Positions 19,077 to 28,433 are shown, counted from the stretch's first letter. The stretch is DNA of 32,150 nucleotides from Planctomycetota bacterium (GCA_009920765.1 RFZJ01000053.1:1-32150), one strand, 5' to 3'. Numbers and translations are program-made. The notes: generated by a model from the sequence alone, not told the origin.

Positions 19077-19685
19077 TTAGAACTTTACCTTGGGGGCTTC
19101 TCGTTCAGTCGGATTTTCCAGTGTGAATTGTTGGGCGGTTACAAAACCTGTCATGCCTGCAACAATCACATTGGGAAATGTTTCGCGATAGATGTTGTAA
19201 TCCATGATTGAGTCATTGAAAGCCTGGCGGGAAAACCCAACTTTGTTTTCCGTGGAGGTGAGTTCTTCCTGCAGTTGCATCATATTCTGGTTGGCCTTCA
19301 AATCAGGGTATGCTTCTGATAACGCAAATAAACGGCCCAAGGTTCCACCCAAGGATGATTCTGCAGCCATAAGTGATTTCATGGCTTCGGGATCGCCTGG
19401 ATTCGCAGCAGCTTTTACACCCGCATTGGCGGCTTGGTTCCTTGCAGATATCACAGCTTCGAGGGTCCCTTTTTCATGGGTCATGTACCCTTTTACAGCT
19501 TCTACAAGGTTGGGAATAAGATCATAGCGCCTTTTAAGTTGAACATCGATTTGGCCATAGGCATTTTTAAAGCGGTTACGCCTGGTAACCAAGCCGTTGT
19601 AGATGCCTATGAAAAATAATAAAACTAAAAATCCAATTCCTATAAGAACTGCAGCGCCTATGTAAACTGGACTTGGATCATTCAT
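19077..19685 (-). CDS. lemA: LemA family protein
   Basis: The 202-aa protein has one N-terminal membrane helix (about 8-28) and then the helical bundle typical of LemA: YNGLVTRRNRFKNAYGQIDVQLKRR region at about 29-53 and DLIPNLVEAVKGY at about 55-67. The C-terminal part ends in a short polar tail. LemA proteins are membrane-anchored and regularly encoded with M48 peptidases, as here, where the peptidase begins 19 nt downstream. Their molecular role is unsettled, though a partner or adaptor of the protease is a common proposal. The upstream region holds a palindromic atactagtat (19724-19733) and A/T-rich -10-like sequences. Confidence 0.93.
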   Translation of the reverse strand: MNDPSPVYIGAAVLIGIGFLVLLFFIGIYNGLVTRRNRFKNAYGQIDVQLKRRYDLIPNLVEAVKGYMTHEKGTLEAVISARNQAANAGVKAAANPGDPEAMKSLMAAESSLGGTLGRLFALSEAYPDLKANQNMMQLQEELTSTENKVGFSRQAFNDSIMDYNIYRETFPNVIVAGMTGFVTAQQFTLENPTEREAPKVKF

Positions 19686-19763
19686 GATGGACCTCTTTCA
19701 AGCTAAAATAAACAGTATTACTATACTAGTATAATCAATCAATAAGCCGTTTAGGCAACAATA

Positions 19764-19814
19764 ATCAGATCTGATCAAAGTTTCCATGATCTTTATTCGA
19801 GTAATAGCTCGAAT
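19764..19814. promoter_or_regulatory. Palindrome and hairpin in the lemA-nadD divergent gap
   Basis: Bases 19764-19775 (atcagatctgat) form a perfect 12-bp palindrome. Bases 19795-19801 (attcgag) pair with 19808-19814 (ctcgaat) across a 6-nt loop. Both lie between the divergent lemA and nadD starts, so they are positioned to act as operators or in the nadD leader. Neither is long enough to exclude chance. Confidence 0.3.
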
Positions 19815-19863
19815 TATTTTGGAGTTTCATGTAAAAAAGAAAGAATCACTGGGGAGAGTTAAC

Positions 19864-20475
19864 ATGCGTCTGGGAATTTTTGGTGGTACTTTCGATCCGG
19901 TTCATTTTGGGCATCTAGCCCTTGCTGAGGAATGCCTTGCAACTGCAAGTCTGGATGAGGTATGGCTGGTACCTGCTGCATCGCCGCCGCACAAGGGCGG
20001 GAAAAAACTTGCACGCTTCGACCAACGCAAAGAAATGCTGGAACTGGCAATTGCAGGAAATGAAAAATTCAAAGTCGAACCCATGGAAGCAGACCGTCCC
20101 GGCCCAAGTTTTACCATCGACACCCTAGAGGAAATCCACAAGCGCAGGCCTGAAGATGAATTATTCCTGATTATTGGTGCTGATAGTGCTCTCGAATTTT
20201 CCACTTGGAAAGATCCCGCTAAGATTCTTAAGCTTGCGACTCTTGTTGTGCGTATCCGGCCTGGTTTTAGTATGCCTAAAGAGCAGGAATTTATTTCACA
20301 ATTGCAAAAAGAATTAGGTGTGCTTCCGAGGGTAATTTTTGTCGCGGGCCCACCCTACTTGGATGTTTCCAGTTCATTATTAAAAGAGCGTGTAAGCAAT
20401 AATAAAAGCATTAGATACTTGTTACCAAGAGCTGTGGAAGTCTATGTTCAGCAAAAAAAACTCTATCTTTCCTAA
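19864..20475 (+). CDS. nadD: Nicotinate-nucleotide adenylyltransferase
   Basis: The protein has 203 aa from the ATG at 19864, which follows GGGGAG. In-frame upstream codons from 19786 would add a non-family tail. The nucleotidyltransferase signature GGTFDPVHFGH (residues 7-17; His14 and His17 contact ATP phosphates) and the C-terminal SSSLLKERV (about 167-175, the SSTxxR-type motif in a slightly altered form) are present. It converts nicotinate mononucleotide to deamido-NAD in NAD synthesis. It sits close to ligA, which consumes NAD, although the two are not in one operon. Confidence 0.95.
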   Translation: MRLGIFGGTFDPVHFGHLALAEECLATASLDEVWLVPAASPPHKGGKKLARFDQRKEMLELAIAGNEKFKVEPMEADRPGPSFTIDTLEEIHKRRPEDELFLIIGADSALEFSTWKDPAKILKLATLVVRIRPGFSMPKEQEFISQLQKELGVLPRVIFVAGPPYLDVSSSLLKERVSNNKSIRYLLPRAVEVYVQQKKLYLS

Positions 20476-20501
20476 GTTCTAAAATACTTTTATATTTTTT
20501 T

Positions 20502-20530
20502 TTGACAATTCTAAAAGTGTGACCTAGGCT
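20502..20530 (+). promoter_or_regulatory. Candidate sigma-70-type promoter for the GH5-GH18 gene
   Basis: TTGACA at 20502-20507 is followed, after 17 nt, by TAGGCT at 20525-20530. The -35 is a perfect consensus and the -10 matches at three positions. A run of ten T residues precedes it, after the nadD stop. It would give a leader of about 95 nt before the ATG at 20630. Confidence 0.4.
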
Positions 20531-20629
20531 TTGCGTGGGTCGCTATTTACTTCACTTCCGAATAGCTTCCCAAAACACATATCGTTTTATTTATTATTTT
20601 ATGAACCCCTCATTATATGGAGACATATC

Positions 20630-23600
20630 ATGCGTATGCACGACTTGGAAGTGATGTTCAGTTCTAAAAAGGGAAAAAAAGGATTTATCCCATCATTGCA
20701 AGCGCTTGAATCCAGAGAAGTCCCAGCAGGTAATCTCGTAGGCTCTTTCTCCATCGATAACTCTTGGGGCTCTGGTATGCAGGGGCTTATCACCATTAAA
20801 AATACAGGCGATGTTGCTGTTACTAATTGGGCCGCCACTTTTAATTACGCAAATACCATTAGTTCGAGTTGGAATGGTACCATCACCCAAACCAGTTCAG
20901 GTAATTTTAAAATCACCAATGCAGGTTACAATAGTACCATCAACCCCGGACAATCCATTACTGTCGGATTTATTGGAGGCAGTAACTATGCGCAAAACCC
21001 TTCCAATTTTTTATTCACTGGCGGTGGTCTTTCTTCGGTAATTTCACCAACTCCAACTCCAACGCCTAGTGTTTCAGCAACGCTGAGTTACAAGGTTACC
21101 AGCGATTGGGGCAGTGGTTTTAATGCTGATATCACGATCAAAAATACAGGAACAACCACGCTAAAATCTTGGACTGCTTCCTTTGATTCAGCTTGGACCA
21201 TAGATACCATTTGGAGCGCATCCATTGTTTCACACACTGGGACCAATTACATGATTGCCGCTGCTGATTGGAACAAGGATATTGCTCCCGGAGCTTCTGT
21301 TACCTTTGGATTTTCAGGTCATGGCGTCTCTGCAACTTCCCCTACTAATGTTGTCATCAATGGTTCAGGCACCACTACAACCCCCACCCCTACTCCAACC
21401 CCCACGCCAATTGTAACTCCCACCTTGGTTGTGAACGATGCTGCGGTAACCGTTACGGGGATATTAGACAATTCCGCATCGAATGGATTCCTCTCAACAT
21501 CGGGGAATCAGATTGTTGATGCGAACGGAAATTCGGTGCGGATCACGGGCATTAACTGGTTTGGGTTTGAAACCAGCAATAAAATAGTTCATGGATTATG
21601 GACCCGCAGTTACACCTCTGTTCTGGATCAGGTGAAAACTCTTGGCTTTAATACGCTTCGTGTTCCGTTCTCAAACGAAATGCTCCGAAGTGATGCAGTT
21701 ACCAGCAGTATTAACTTCGCCCAGAATCCAGATCTTCAAGGGCTTACTCCCATTCAATGTCTCGACAAAATAGTGGAATACTGTGGCAAGATTGGCTTGC
21801 GTGTCATTCTTGACAGGCATTCTGCAAAGGCTGATGGGTACATGAATGAAGATGTTTGGTATATTCCAAATGATAGTTATTACACCGAGCAGCGTTGGAT
21901 TAGTGACTGGTCAATGCTTGCAAATCGTTATGCTAAAAACGCTACGGTGATTGGTGCAGATCTCTTTAACGAACCTAAGAAATCTGCAACTTGGGGAAAT
22001 AGTTCTCCAGCAACAGACTGGAATAAAGCTGCAGAGCGTGCTGGCAATGCGATCCTTGCAGCAAATCCCAACTGGCTGATCATTGTTGAAGGTGTTGAAA
22101 AATTCAACAATGAAACAACCTGGTGGGGGGGCAATTTGAAGGGAGCAGCTTTCTTCCCTGTCAATCTTTCTGTATCGAATAAACTTGTTTACTCGGCACA
22201 TGAATACCCCAGCAGTGTATATGCCCAGAAATGGTTTTCAGACCCGACCTATCCAAACAACTTGGATGAGGTTTGGAATGCCAACTTTGGATATCTTTTC
22301 CAAAATCAAACCGCCCCTATCTTTATCGGTGAGTTTGGTACCAAACTTGGTACGACCAGTGATCAAATCTGGCTTGATAAATTTACGGATTACATGGATG
22401 GTGATTTAAACATTGATGGAACCAAAGATCTGGCTTCCAACCAAAAGGGAATGAGCTGGACTTACTGGAGCCTGAACCCCAACAGTGGCGATACAGGCGG
22501 CATTCTCAACGACGACTGGACCACGGTTAATACCAGCAAAATGGCTTACATACAATCCAGCCTTGCACCTATGCTTGGAACAGCAACTGGAAGTTCACAA
22601 ACCATGAATTTCCAAGTGAAACTTTCTGCTGCTTCCTCGGGTACGGTTACTGTTAAATATGCAACTGCTGATGGTACTGCAATTGCAGGCACCAATTATC
22701 AGGCTGCAACTGGTACTTTAACTTTCGCTCCGGGGGAAACCACTAAGACTGTTTCCATTGTCATACCAAGCCAGAATCTATCTTCAACCAAAACCTTCAC
22801 CCTTCTACTTTCAACACCAGTGGGTGCAACCCTGGCTGATGCTTCAGGTGTTGGCACTATCCAGCTTGCAAGTTCTCCAACACCTACTCCAACACCAGTG
22901 AATAGCGCGCCTGTTGCAGTTGCGGATTCGGTTTGGATAGCATCTGCTACTCCTTCAAGTATCTCTGTGCTTGCGAACGATTCCGATCCTAACGGCGATA
23001 AAATCTCGGTGAAGACTGTGACTCAGGGAAGCTTTGGAACAGTCTCGATCAACCCAGACGGTACAGTTCTTTATACCCCTGGTTCGGCATTCGCGGGAAC
23101 AGATTCCTTCAACTACACTATTGCTGATATTGCAGGGCTAACTGCTACTGCAACAGTTTCGGTAAAACTGGTTACAGAAGGAACCAAGGCCTGGCCTGCC
23201 AATGTTTTTGCGCCCTATGTAGACACCACCCTCTGGCCGATTTTAGATTTTACCAAGATCGCTCGTGAGCAGGGGCTTCGTTATTTCTCGCTTGGGTTCA
23301 TCACTGCAACTTCTGCGGGCAAACCAGCATGGGGTGGTTTCACCACCTATGAAATCGATGGCCAGCAATTTGATTTGCAGATGCGAGCCAAGGTGAATGA
23401 TCTGCGTTCCCTGGGTGGAGATGTATGTGTTTCTTTTGGGGGTGCTGCCAACCAAGAGATGGCGGAAGTGATCTCTGATAAAGCCGCCCTTAAAGCTGCT
23501 TATCAACAGGTTATCAACGCCTATGGTTTGACTAGGATTGATTTTGATATTGAAGGAGCAGCCCTTGCCAACAAGACGGTGATTGATCGCAGGTCTTTGG

Positions 23601-24259
23601 TGCTTGCAGAGTTGCAAGCCGATGCTTTGAAAGCTGGCAAGCCCTTGGAAATCTGGCTGACTCTTCCTGTGTTACCTACAGGGCTTACCCTGGATGGCAT
23701 CTATGCGGTACAGAGTGCTTTCAAGGCTGGAGTAAAGCTGGGTGGGGTTAACATCATGGCGATGGACTACGGGGATAGTGCAGCACCAAATCCCAATGGA
23801 AAAATGGGCGATTATGCAATTCAGGCTGCTACAAGTTTGCAAGCCCAGCTCAAAGCAATCTACACTGGATTTACGGATGCCAAGCTTTGGAGCATGGTTG
23901 GGATAACACCCATGATAGGTAGAAATGATGTTTTGACCGAGGTGTTTGATCAGCAGGAAGCCAAGGAAGTGCTGGCCTTTGCCCAGCAAAAAAATCTGGG
24001 GTTGTTGTCTTTCTGGTCGCTTAACCGTGATTTGCAAAATGCAAGTGGAGTGCTGTCGCGAACCGACAATTTCTCTTCAAGTATCTTGCAAACACCTTAT
24101 GAGTTCTCCGGAATATTCAAGGTGTTTACTTCCCCAGCAACCACCTCGACAACTACAACCACCACAACTGTTTCTGCAACCACATCACCTGCTGCAACTG
24201 CGGATTATCTTTTTGCACTTGATCCAAATGGCGATATTTTAAAGTCTGGAACCATATAA
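20630..24259 (+). CDS. Modular secreted glycoside hydrolase: CBM2-like x2, GH5, Calx-beta, cadherin-like, GH18-like
   Basis: The protein has 1209 aa from the ATG at 20630, chosen because TGGAGA lies upstream. The ORF extends 33 codons farther with no support. After a basic start comes FIPSLQALESREVPAG (about 19-34), the planctomycete N-terminal signature. Two CBM2-like cellulose-binding modules follow (about 34-134 and 148-247), separated by Pro-Thr linkers. A GH5 cellulase-type domain (about 285-650) has its acid/base Glu448 in DLFNEP and nucleophile Glu568 in IGEFGT. Then come a Calx-beta domain (about 655-745), a cadherin/VCBS-like module (about 757-847, NSAPVAVADS through SVLANDSDPNGD) and a GH18-like barrel (about 850-1163) with IDFDIEG (Asp971, Asp973, Glu975). 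A Thr-rich linker and a short ADYLFALDPNGD tail end it. Predicted to act outside the cell on cellulose and possibly chitin-like polymers. Confidence 0.9.
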   Translation: MRMHDLEVMFSSKKGKKGFIPSLQALESREVPAGNLVGSFSIDNSWGSGMQGLITIKNTGDVAVTNWAATFNYANTISSSWNGTITQTSSGNFKITNAGYNSTINPGQSITVGFIGGSNYAQNPSNFLFTGGGLSSVISPTPTPTPSVSATLSYKVTSDWGSGFNADITIKNTGTTTLKSWTASFDSAWTIDTIWSASIVSHTGTNYMIAAADWNKDIAPGASVTFGFSGHGVSATSPTNVVINGSGTTTTPTPTPTPTPIVTPTLVVNDAAVTVTGILDNSASNGFLSTSGNQIVDANGNSVRITGINWFGFETSNKIVHGLWTRSYTSVLDQVKTLGFNTLRVPFSNEMLRSDAVTSSINFAQNPDLQGLTPIQCLDKIVEYCGKIGLRVILDRHSAKADGYMNEDVWYIPNDSYYTEQRWISDWSMLANRYAKNATVIGADLFNEPKKSATWGNSSPATDWNKAAERAGNAILAANPNWLIIVEGVEKFNNETTWWGGNLKGAAFFPVNLSVSNKLVYSAHEYPSSVYAQKWFSDPTYPNNLDEVWNANFGYLFQNQTAPIFIGEFGTKLGTTSDQIWLDKFTDYMDGDLNIDGTKDLASNQKGMSWTYWSLNPNSGDTGGILNDDWTTVNTSKMAYIQSSLAPMLGTATGSSQTMNFQVKLSAASSGTVTVKYATADGTAIAGTNYQAATGTLTFAPGETTKTVSIVIPSQNLSSTKTFTLLLSTPVGATLADASGVGTIQLASSPTPTPTPVNSAPVAVADSVWIASATPSSISVLANDSDPNGDKISVKTVTQGSFGTVSINPDGTVLYTPGSAFAGTDSFNYTIADIAGLTATATVSVKLVTEGTKAWPANVFAPYVDTTLWPILDFTKIAREQGLRYFSLGFITATSAGKPAWGGFTTYEIDGQQFDLQMRAKVNDLRSLGGDVCVSFGGAANQEMAEVISDKAALKAAYQQVINAYGLTRIDFDIEGAALANKTVIDRRSLVLAELQADALKAGKPLEIWLTLPVLPTGLTLDGIYAVQSAFKAGVKLGGVNIMAMDYGDSAAPNPNGKMGDYAIQAATSLQAQLKAIYTGFTDAKLWSMVGITPMIGRNDVLTEVFDQQEAKEVLAFAQQKNLGLLSFWSLNRDLQNASGVLSRTDNFSSSILQTPYEFSGIFKVFTSPATTSTTTTTTTVSATTSPAATADYLFALDPNGDILKSGTI

Positions 24260-24284
24260 TCTGAAGATGGATAAACGAAAGAAT

Positions 24285-24316
24285 GCTCGCTGAATAATTT
24301 TCAGCGGGCCTTCTTT
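24285..24316 (+). terminator. Intrinsic terminator of the GH5-GH18 gene
   Basis: The left arm gctcgctga (24285-24293) pairs with tcagcgggc (24301-24309), nine pairs including one G-U, across a 7-nt A/T loop. The sequence cttcttt follows at 24310-24316. The T-tract is imperfect, so strength is uncertain. It lies 26 nt after the stop codon. Confidence 0.7.
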
Positions 24317-24334
24317 GCTTTGTAATTGAAAAAA

Positions 24335-24796
24335 TTAATGGGTATGTTTGTGAGGATGAGGGTGGCTATGTAAATGCAATGGACTGATAGATTGGGAACA
24401 TGCAAAAACTAATTTTGCATGATGCACGCCTTTCAAACCACCAAGGGTATCCGCAAGGTTTTGAAGTTCACCAGCATGGCCACGCAAAGCGATCAATTCC
24501 ATGCAGAGATCATGATCAAGGTGTACATGCATTGTCGAAACAACACTTTCAGCATGTGCATGTTGTAAGTCGAGAAGTTTGTCGGTGATTTTTGTTTTGT
24601 GGTGATCATAAACAAGCGTCAGGCTGGCAGCTACATAGGAGTTTTTATCCGTACTTTCTGAGGAAACCAGTTTTTCACGAATGAGATGCCTTACTGCTTC
24701 GCTGCGGGTTGCGAACTTGCCCTCGGTGCAAAAAGAATCAAACTGCCCTAACAGGTCATTTTCAAGAGATACAGAAAATCGCACGATATCAGGCAT
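24335..24796 (-). CDS. nikR: Nickel-responsive regulator NikR
   Basis: The 153-aa protein has an N-terminal ribbon-helix-helix DNA-binding domain ([16 protein letters not shown], about 5-20, then [12 protein letters not shown]) and a C-terminal ACT-like nickel-binding domain. The four high-affinity ligands occur with exact E. coli NikR spacing: His79, His90, His92 and Cys98. The C-terminal tail has seven His residues from 141 to 153 in alternating positions, which may bind extra metal. GGAG precedes the ATG at 24796. NikR represses nickel uptake genes in the presence of nickel. No nickel transporter, urease or hydrogenase gene is in this window, and no GTATGA-type operator was seen in the upstream gap, so its target is elsewhere. 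Confidence 0.94.
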   Translation of the reverse strand: MPDIVRFSVSLENDLLGQFDSFCTEGKFATRSEAVRHLIREKLVSSESTDKNSYVAASLTLVYDHHKTKITDKLLDLQHAHAESVVSTMHVHLDHDLCMELIALRGHAGELQNLADTLGGLKGVHHAKLVFACSQSISPLHLHSHPHPHKHTH

Positions 24797-24916
24797 AAAA
24801 GGCGCTCCAATGAATTTAAGATGAAGATTTACTATATCCGAAAAAAAACGATTGCTTTAGGAAAAGAAGTCGGTATTATTATTTTCAATTCTGTAACACT
24901 AGAGTTTGTACTCAAT

Positions 24917-25702
24917 ATGCACATTAAAAAAGCCTTCACTCTTATCGAACTTCTGGTCGTCATTGCAATCATTGGTATTTTAATTGGCTTGCTGCTTCCT
25001 GCAGTTCAGAAAGTCCGCAGTGCTGCAAGTGCCCTTGATTGCAAATCCAGGCTCAGGCAGATTGGCCTTGCGGTTCATGGCTACTTCGATGTTTACCGCG
25101 GGGAGTTTTTCCTGCATCACCCCTATGATTCTGATGTTAGCTCCAATACAACTCATTCTAATTCGTTTGCTGAAATATTCTGGGCTGACAAGTTAATGCC
25201 TTTCATTGGTAGTGCCGCTGAAGCTGATGAAAATAATTCCATCAAGGGCATTTTGGGTAATTCCGACAAAATCTTTCGCTGTCCTGATGATCCAGCGGAA
25301 AGAAAATTGATTTTTGATCCCGTCACTGGTCAACCCGATGGTATTGAGCACAGAGTCAGTCACCTTATGAATTCCCTTCTTAGCCATAAGAGCAGGCGGT
25401 ATGGGGCATGGAATCTATCCCGTTTTATTAATGAAGTCGGAACTTCCAATTGGATTGCTTTTGTGGAACGAAACCATCTCGCATTTCTCGACATCAATGG
25501 CGAAAATCCCAGGCAGGATGATTTTGATATCTGGCTGGGAACAGATACCTTCAAGGATTGGATCGCACATCAAAGGCATTCGGGGAGTTCAAATTACCTT
25601 TACCTTGATGGTCATGTTTCCATGATGCGTTTTGATGATGCTGTGATTGGTATTTTTCCTGATAAAATCGTTCTAGCCCAGGATGGAAGTTATGCGTATT
25701 GA
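24917..25702 (+). CDS. DUF1559 protein with prepilin-type N-terminus
   Basis: The protein has 261 aa from the ATG at 24917. The ORF continues 32 codons upstream, but type IV pilin-like leaders are short, so the internal ATG is preferred despite lacking a good ribosome binding site. The N-terminal methylation motif is [21 protein letters not shown] (about residues 4-24), followed by [13 protein letters not shown]. The C-terminal part holds the family H-x-G-x-x-N-x-L-x-LDGHV box. DUF1559 proteins are expanded in planctomycetes, and a pseudopilin-like role is inferred only from the N-terminus. The gene end overlaps the start of the next ORF, a sign of translational coupling. This copy is more divergent from the usual pattern than the one at 27411. 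Confidence 0.85.
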   Translation: MHIKKAFTLIELLVVIAIIGILIGLLLPAVQKVRSAASALDCKSRLRQIGLAVHGYFDVYRGEFFLHHPYDSDVSSNTTHSNSFAEIFWADKLMPFIGSAAEADENNSIKGILGNSDKIFRCPDDPAERKLIFDPVTGQPDGIEHRVSHLMNSLLSHKSRRYGAWNLSRFINEVGTSNWIAFVERNHLAFLDINGENPRQDDFDIWLGTDTFKDWIAHQRHSGSSNYLYLDGHVSMMRFDDAVIGIFPDKIVLAQDGSYAY

Positions 25703-26090
25703 TCAAAGGGCGCTGATTATTATTGCAATTACATTAATGCCTTTTGGTTGTTCATCAAAAATCGAAATCAAAGAAAGCCCTGCAAAGCCCGTAGCTCGTG
25801 AGTTTCTTCAAGCCGTTTCCCAATCAGATATTGATGCAGCTTGGAACATGGTAGATCCAGCTCAAAAAAAAACGCTTACAATTGAAAAATTTAAAGTCGC
25901 TTGTGGGCGACTTTTAAAAAAAGCCAACCTTGATCAACCCACCGTTCAAATAAAAGCATGTACCGATAAAGATGGCAGAGCCATTGCGCACGCAGCTTTG
26001 GTTAAAGGCTCCAAACGCTTTCGAATTGATATTGAACTTTGGTATCAAAATGAAAATTGGGTCGTTCATCTTGGACGCGACTTTTTCTAA
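25692..26090 (+). CDS. Small lipoprotein, possible NTF2-like/DUF4878-type fold
   Basis: Translation probably begins at the ATG at 25692, eleven bases inside the DUF1559 gene end (an in-frame ATG at 25683 is also possible). The signal peptide ends in a lipobox MPFGC, so the mature protein would be lipidated at Cys. The remaining region ([24 protein letters not shown], then a [12 protein letters not shown] segment) looks like the cone-shaped NTF2-like domain often found in small lipoproteins. That fold call is inference from pattern only. It is coupled to the preceding DUF1559 gene and converges with the sialidase gene 21 bp away. Confidence 0.7.
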   Translation: MRIDQRALIIIAITLMPFGCSSKIEIKESPAKPVAREFLQAVSQSDIDAAWNMVDPAQKKTLTIEKFKVACGRLLKKANLDQPTVQIKACTDKDGRAIAHAALVKGSKRFRIDIELWYQNENWVVHLGRDFF

Positions 26091-26111
26091 CACACCTCTA
26101 TTAGCATATTC

Positions 26112-27173
26112 CTACTTGGGCCATTCCCCATTTACCATTGGTTTGACTGATAGTCTTTCAGGGTCGATCATCAGATGCCTGACTTTTAACCTTTTCCATG
26201 TGTAGGTTATATGCACCATGCCATCTGCTGTTTGAATGATTGCAGGGTAGGAATATTCTCCGGGATCTTTTTCGAGCACCAATGCAGCTTCCCAAGTTTT
26301 GCCATCTTTTGAGATTGCAATGTTCAATGGGCTCCGGCCCTTTTCGGTATGATTGTAAACCAAAAGATGGGTGCCATTTTTCAAGGTAACTGCATCTGTA
26401 CCCGAGTTCGGGTTGGGAAGATTGGTATAAGAAAGAGCAGACCAGGATTTACCCAGATCATCTGACCAGGTTTCAAAAATCTTCCCGCCCTTGGTTCTTC
26501 CCAAGGCTTGCAACTTGTTGTTGCCATGAAATAGAATGCTGGGTTGGATGGCTTGAATTGATTTTTCAAGCGTGACAGGAGCAGGCTCGATTTTACTCCA
26601 TGTCTTTCCCAAATCTTTGGAGAGTTCGAAGTGTACTTTCCATAGGCCAAAAACTTTATTTTCTTCCGTGCTTGTCGGGGAAAGGATGGAACCATCCGGA
26701 AGTTGTACGGGTTTATTTTTGATAGGCCCTAAAATTCCATCAGGAAGTCTTATGGATGTAGTCCATGTTTTTCCAGAATCAGTGCTGGTGCGAAGTTCTC
26801 CCCACCAAGTCGAGGGGCTTGGGCCAACTTTATAAAATAGCATTAATGGTCCAGTTTTAGGTTGGAATAAAACGGGGTTCCAGCACGGGTGTCGTTTGCC
26901 ATCAGCTTGGATTCCGTTGGCTACTTCAATGGGTACAGTCCATTTTCCTGACTCGATTCTTGAAACCCAGATCCCAACATCGGGGGCTTTTTCGCGTGTA
27001 CCACCAAACCAGGCGCTAACCAATCCCTTCGGAGTTTCTGCAATGGTGGTTGCATGGCATTGGGGAAATGGGGCTTCCAGATAAATGAACTCACGAATGA
27101 TTTCAGCGGGTCTTAACTCTGTGGGGGGGACTTGCATGCTAAGGCAGGAGGCCAGGAAAATAAAAATGTTCAT
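26112..27173 (-). CDS. Sialidase-family (BNR repeat) protein
   Basis: The 353-aa protein has a hydrophobic N-terminus ending LASC (residues 7-10), a possible very short lipoprotein-type signal lacking the usual basic residues. Asp-box motifs characteristic of six-bladed sialidase propellers are visible: STDSGKTW, SKDLGKTW, SDDLGKSW and SKDGKTW. The N-terminal block HATTIAETPKGLVSAWFGGTREK is typical of the planctomycete/bacteroidete sialidase-family subgroup. Catalytic Arg-triad assignment is not possible by eye, and many members of this subgroup have unproven substrates, so exo-sialidase activity is inference. It is encoded opposite to and between two DUF1559/lipoprotein pairs. Confidence 0.82.
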   Translation of the reverse strand: MNIFIFLASCLSMQVPPTELRPAEIIREFIYLEAPFPQCHATTIAETPKGLVSAWFGGTREKAPDVGIWVSRIESGKWTVPIEVANGIQADGKRHPCWNPVLFQPKTGPLMLFYKVGPSPSTWWGELRTSTDSGKTWTTSIRLPDGILGPIKNKPVQLPDGSILSPTSTEENKVFGLWKVHFELSKDLGKTWSKIEPAPVTLEKSIQAIQPSILFHGNNKLQALGRTKGGKIFETWSDDLGKSWSALSYTNLPNPNSGTDAVTLKNGTHLLVYNHTEKGRSPLNIAISKDGKTWEAALVLEKDPGEYSYPAIIQTADGMVHITYTWKRLKVRHLMIDPERLSVKPMVNGEWPK

Positions 27174-27248
27174 GTTGCTCTCGATACAAGAAAATCAATT
27201 TATTACTAGTGTTTTAACCTAAATAGGAACCAGGGGCAAAGGAACTAT

Positions 27249-27280
27249 TTAATTCTTGGAACTCAAGGTTCAAGAATTAA
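27249..27280. promoter_or_regulatory. Strong inverted repeat in divergent gap
   Basis: The left arm 27249-27262 (ttaattcttggaac) and right arm 27268-27280 (gttcaagaattaa) pair over 13 base pairs with one bulged G and a 5-nt loop (tcaag). It lies 76 bp upstream of the sialidase gene and 131 bp upstream of the DUF1559 gene. No T-tract follows on either strand, so it is unlikely to be an intrinsic terminator. An operator or leader hairpin is more plausible. Confidence 0.5.
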
Positions 27281-27410
27281 TATTTAACATTAAGGGTCAT
27301 ACGTTGTGTGTTTGATGTGTTTTTATTTGCATCCAACGTTGTTTGTGGTATTATCAGTATTATTAGTTCATTAAATTATTAGGTTAGTTTTTTATTTTTG
27401 GAGTATTAAG

Positions 27411-28433
27411 ATGTCTTTTAAAAGATCAAGTCCCCGTGCGTTTACGCTTATCGAACTCTTGGTTGTTATTGCTATCATTGCGATTTTGATCGGGTTATTG
27501 TTGCCTGCGGTTCAAAAAGTGCGTGAAGCTGCTTCCAGAATGAAATGTTCCAATAATTTAAAACAGATTGTACTTGCAACCCATAACTACCTAGCGACTT
27601 TCAATACTTTTCCTTATGCGGGCAAGGGGTATAGTTGGTGTAGTACCCCTGTGACGGGCGATTCAAAAATTTATAATGCCAACGGTTTATTGCTCCTGCT
27701 TCCTTACTTGGAATTATCAAATCTTTATCAACAGTTTAACTTGAGTGAGGCTTTTGCTAGTGTTTCTTCCACGATTGCAAACAATCCTGGGAATACAGCA
27801 GGGGTTTTGGTTGGTAATCCGCAGACCAATGGCAACGCTGCTCTTGCTTCAACGGTTATTCCAGCTTTTAATTGCCCGAGTGATTTTTCTGCTGCCCCCA
27901 CGGATCGGCTTACTGGGGGATACTATGGCCCAGGGGGGAACTTCAAGGGCGCTGCTACCAATTATGATTTTATCACCAGCGATAGTGATTACGCCATTTG
28001 CAACAATTGGAAAACCAGTGGTGCATTAAAAAGAATTTATGGTGAAAACAGCAACACCAGGCCTACTGATGTTACCGATGGTTTGAGCAACACTTTTGTT
28101 TTGGGTGAAACCACCAAATATCATGTTAATGGTGCGGCTTTTGCTTGGTCGTATCGCACTCATGTAATGGTTGGTGTAGATCCAGGAACTTCGAATCCGG
28201 GTATTAATCTTTGGCATTTGCCCAGCGTGGATCCCACTTGGCAAAATCCGCCATATACTCCGGTCGCAGGACGGATTCGAACTTGGTGGGCAGCAGCAGG
28301 TAGTTTGCATTCAGGCGGTAGCCATTTTGCCTTTGGTGATGGTTCAGTTCGCTTTCTTAACGAAAATACCAGCGCTGTTACCCTTGAACAACTTTCCACA
28401 CTTGCGGGTGGTGAAGTGGTCAGTGTTCCCTAA
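27411..28433 (+). CDS. DUF1559 protein with prepilin-type N-terminus
   Basis: The 340-aa protein has GGAG 7 nt before the ATG. The prepilin-like motif [19 protein letters not shown] (about residues 10-28) runs into the family block [24 protein letters not shown]. The C-terminal H-x(n)-GD box is complete ([15 protein letters not shown]). The middle has the usual lectin-like, Cys-containing region (FNCPSD). This is a canonical member of the planctomycete DUF1559 expansion, presumably exported or assembled by a type II secretion/type IV pilus-like machine. Its stop codon overlaps the start of the following lipoprotein gene by one base (TAATG), so they are translationally coupled. Confidence 0.92.
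   Translation: MSFKRSSPRAFTLIELLVVIAIIAILIGLLLPAVQKVREAASRMKCSNNLKQIVLATHNYLATFNTFPYAGKGYSWCSTPVTGDSKIYNANGLLLLLPYLELSNLYQQFNLSEAFASVSSTIANNPGNTAGVLVGNPQTNGNAALASTVIPAFNCPSDFSAAPTDRLTGGYYGPGGNFKGAATNYDFITSDSDYAICNNWKTSGALKRIYGENSNTRPTDVTDGLSNTFVLGETTKYHVNGAAFAWSYRTHVMVGVDPGTSNPGINLWHLPSVDPTWQNPPYTPVAGRIRTWWAAAGSLHSGGSHFAFGDGSVRFLNENTSAVTLEQLSTLAGGEVVSVP

Noticed and set aside
21050..22900. Tandem ccaactccaacg-type repeats as a possible CRISPR or minisatellite
   Set aside because: They encode Pro-Thr linkers in the modular enzyme. There are no spacers and the repeats vary as codons do.
20599..24242. Several minus-strand and alternative-frame ORFs inside the GH5-GH18 gene
   Set aside because: They overlap a frame with clear conserved domains throughout and show no protein-family features of their own.
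24797..24916. Possible NikR operator between nikR and the DUF1559 gene
   Set aside because: No GTATGA/TCATAC half-sites at operator spacing were found.
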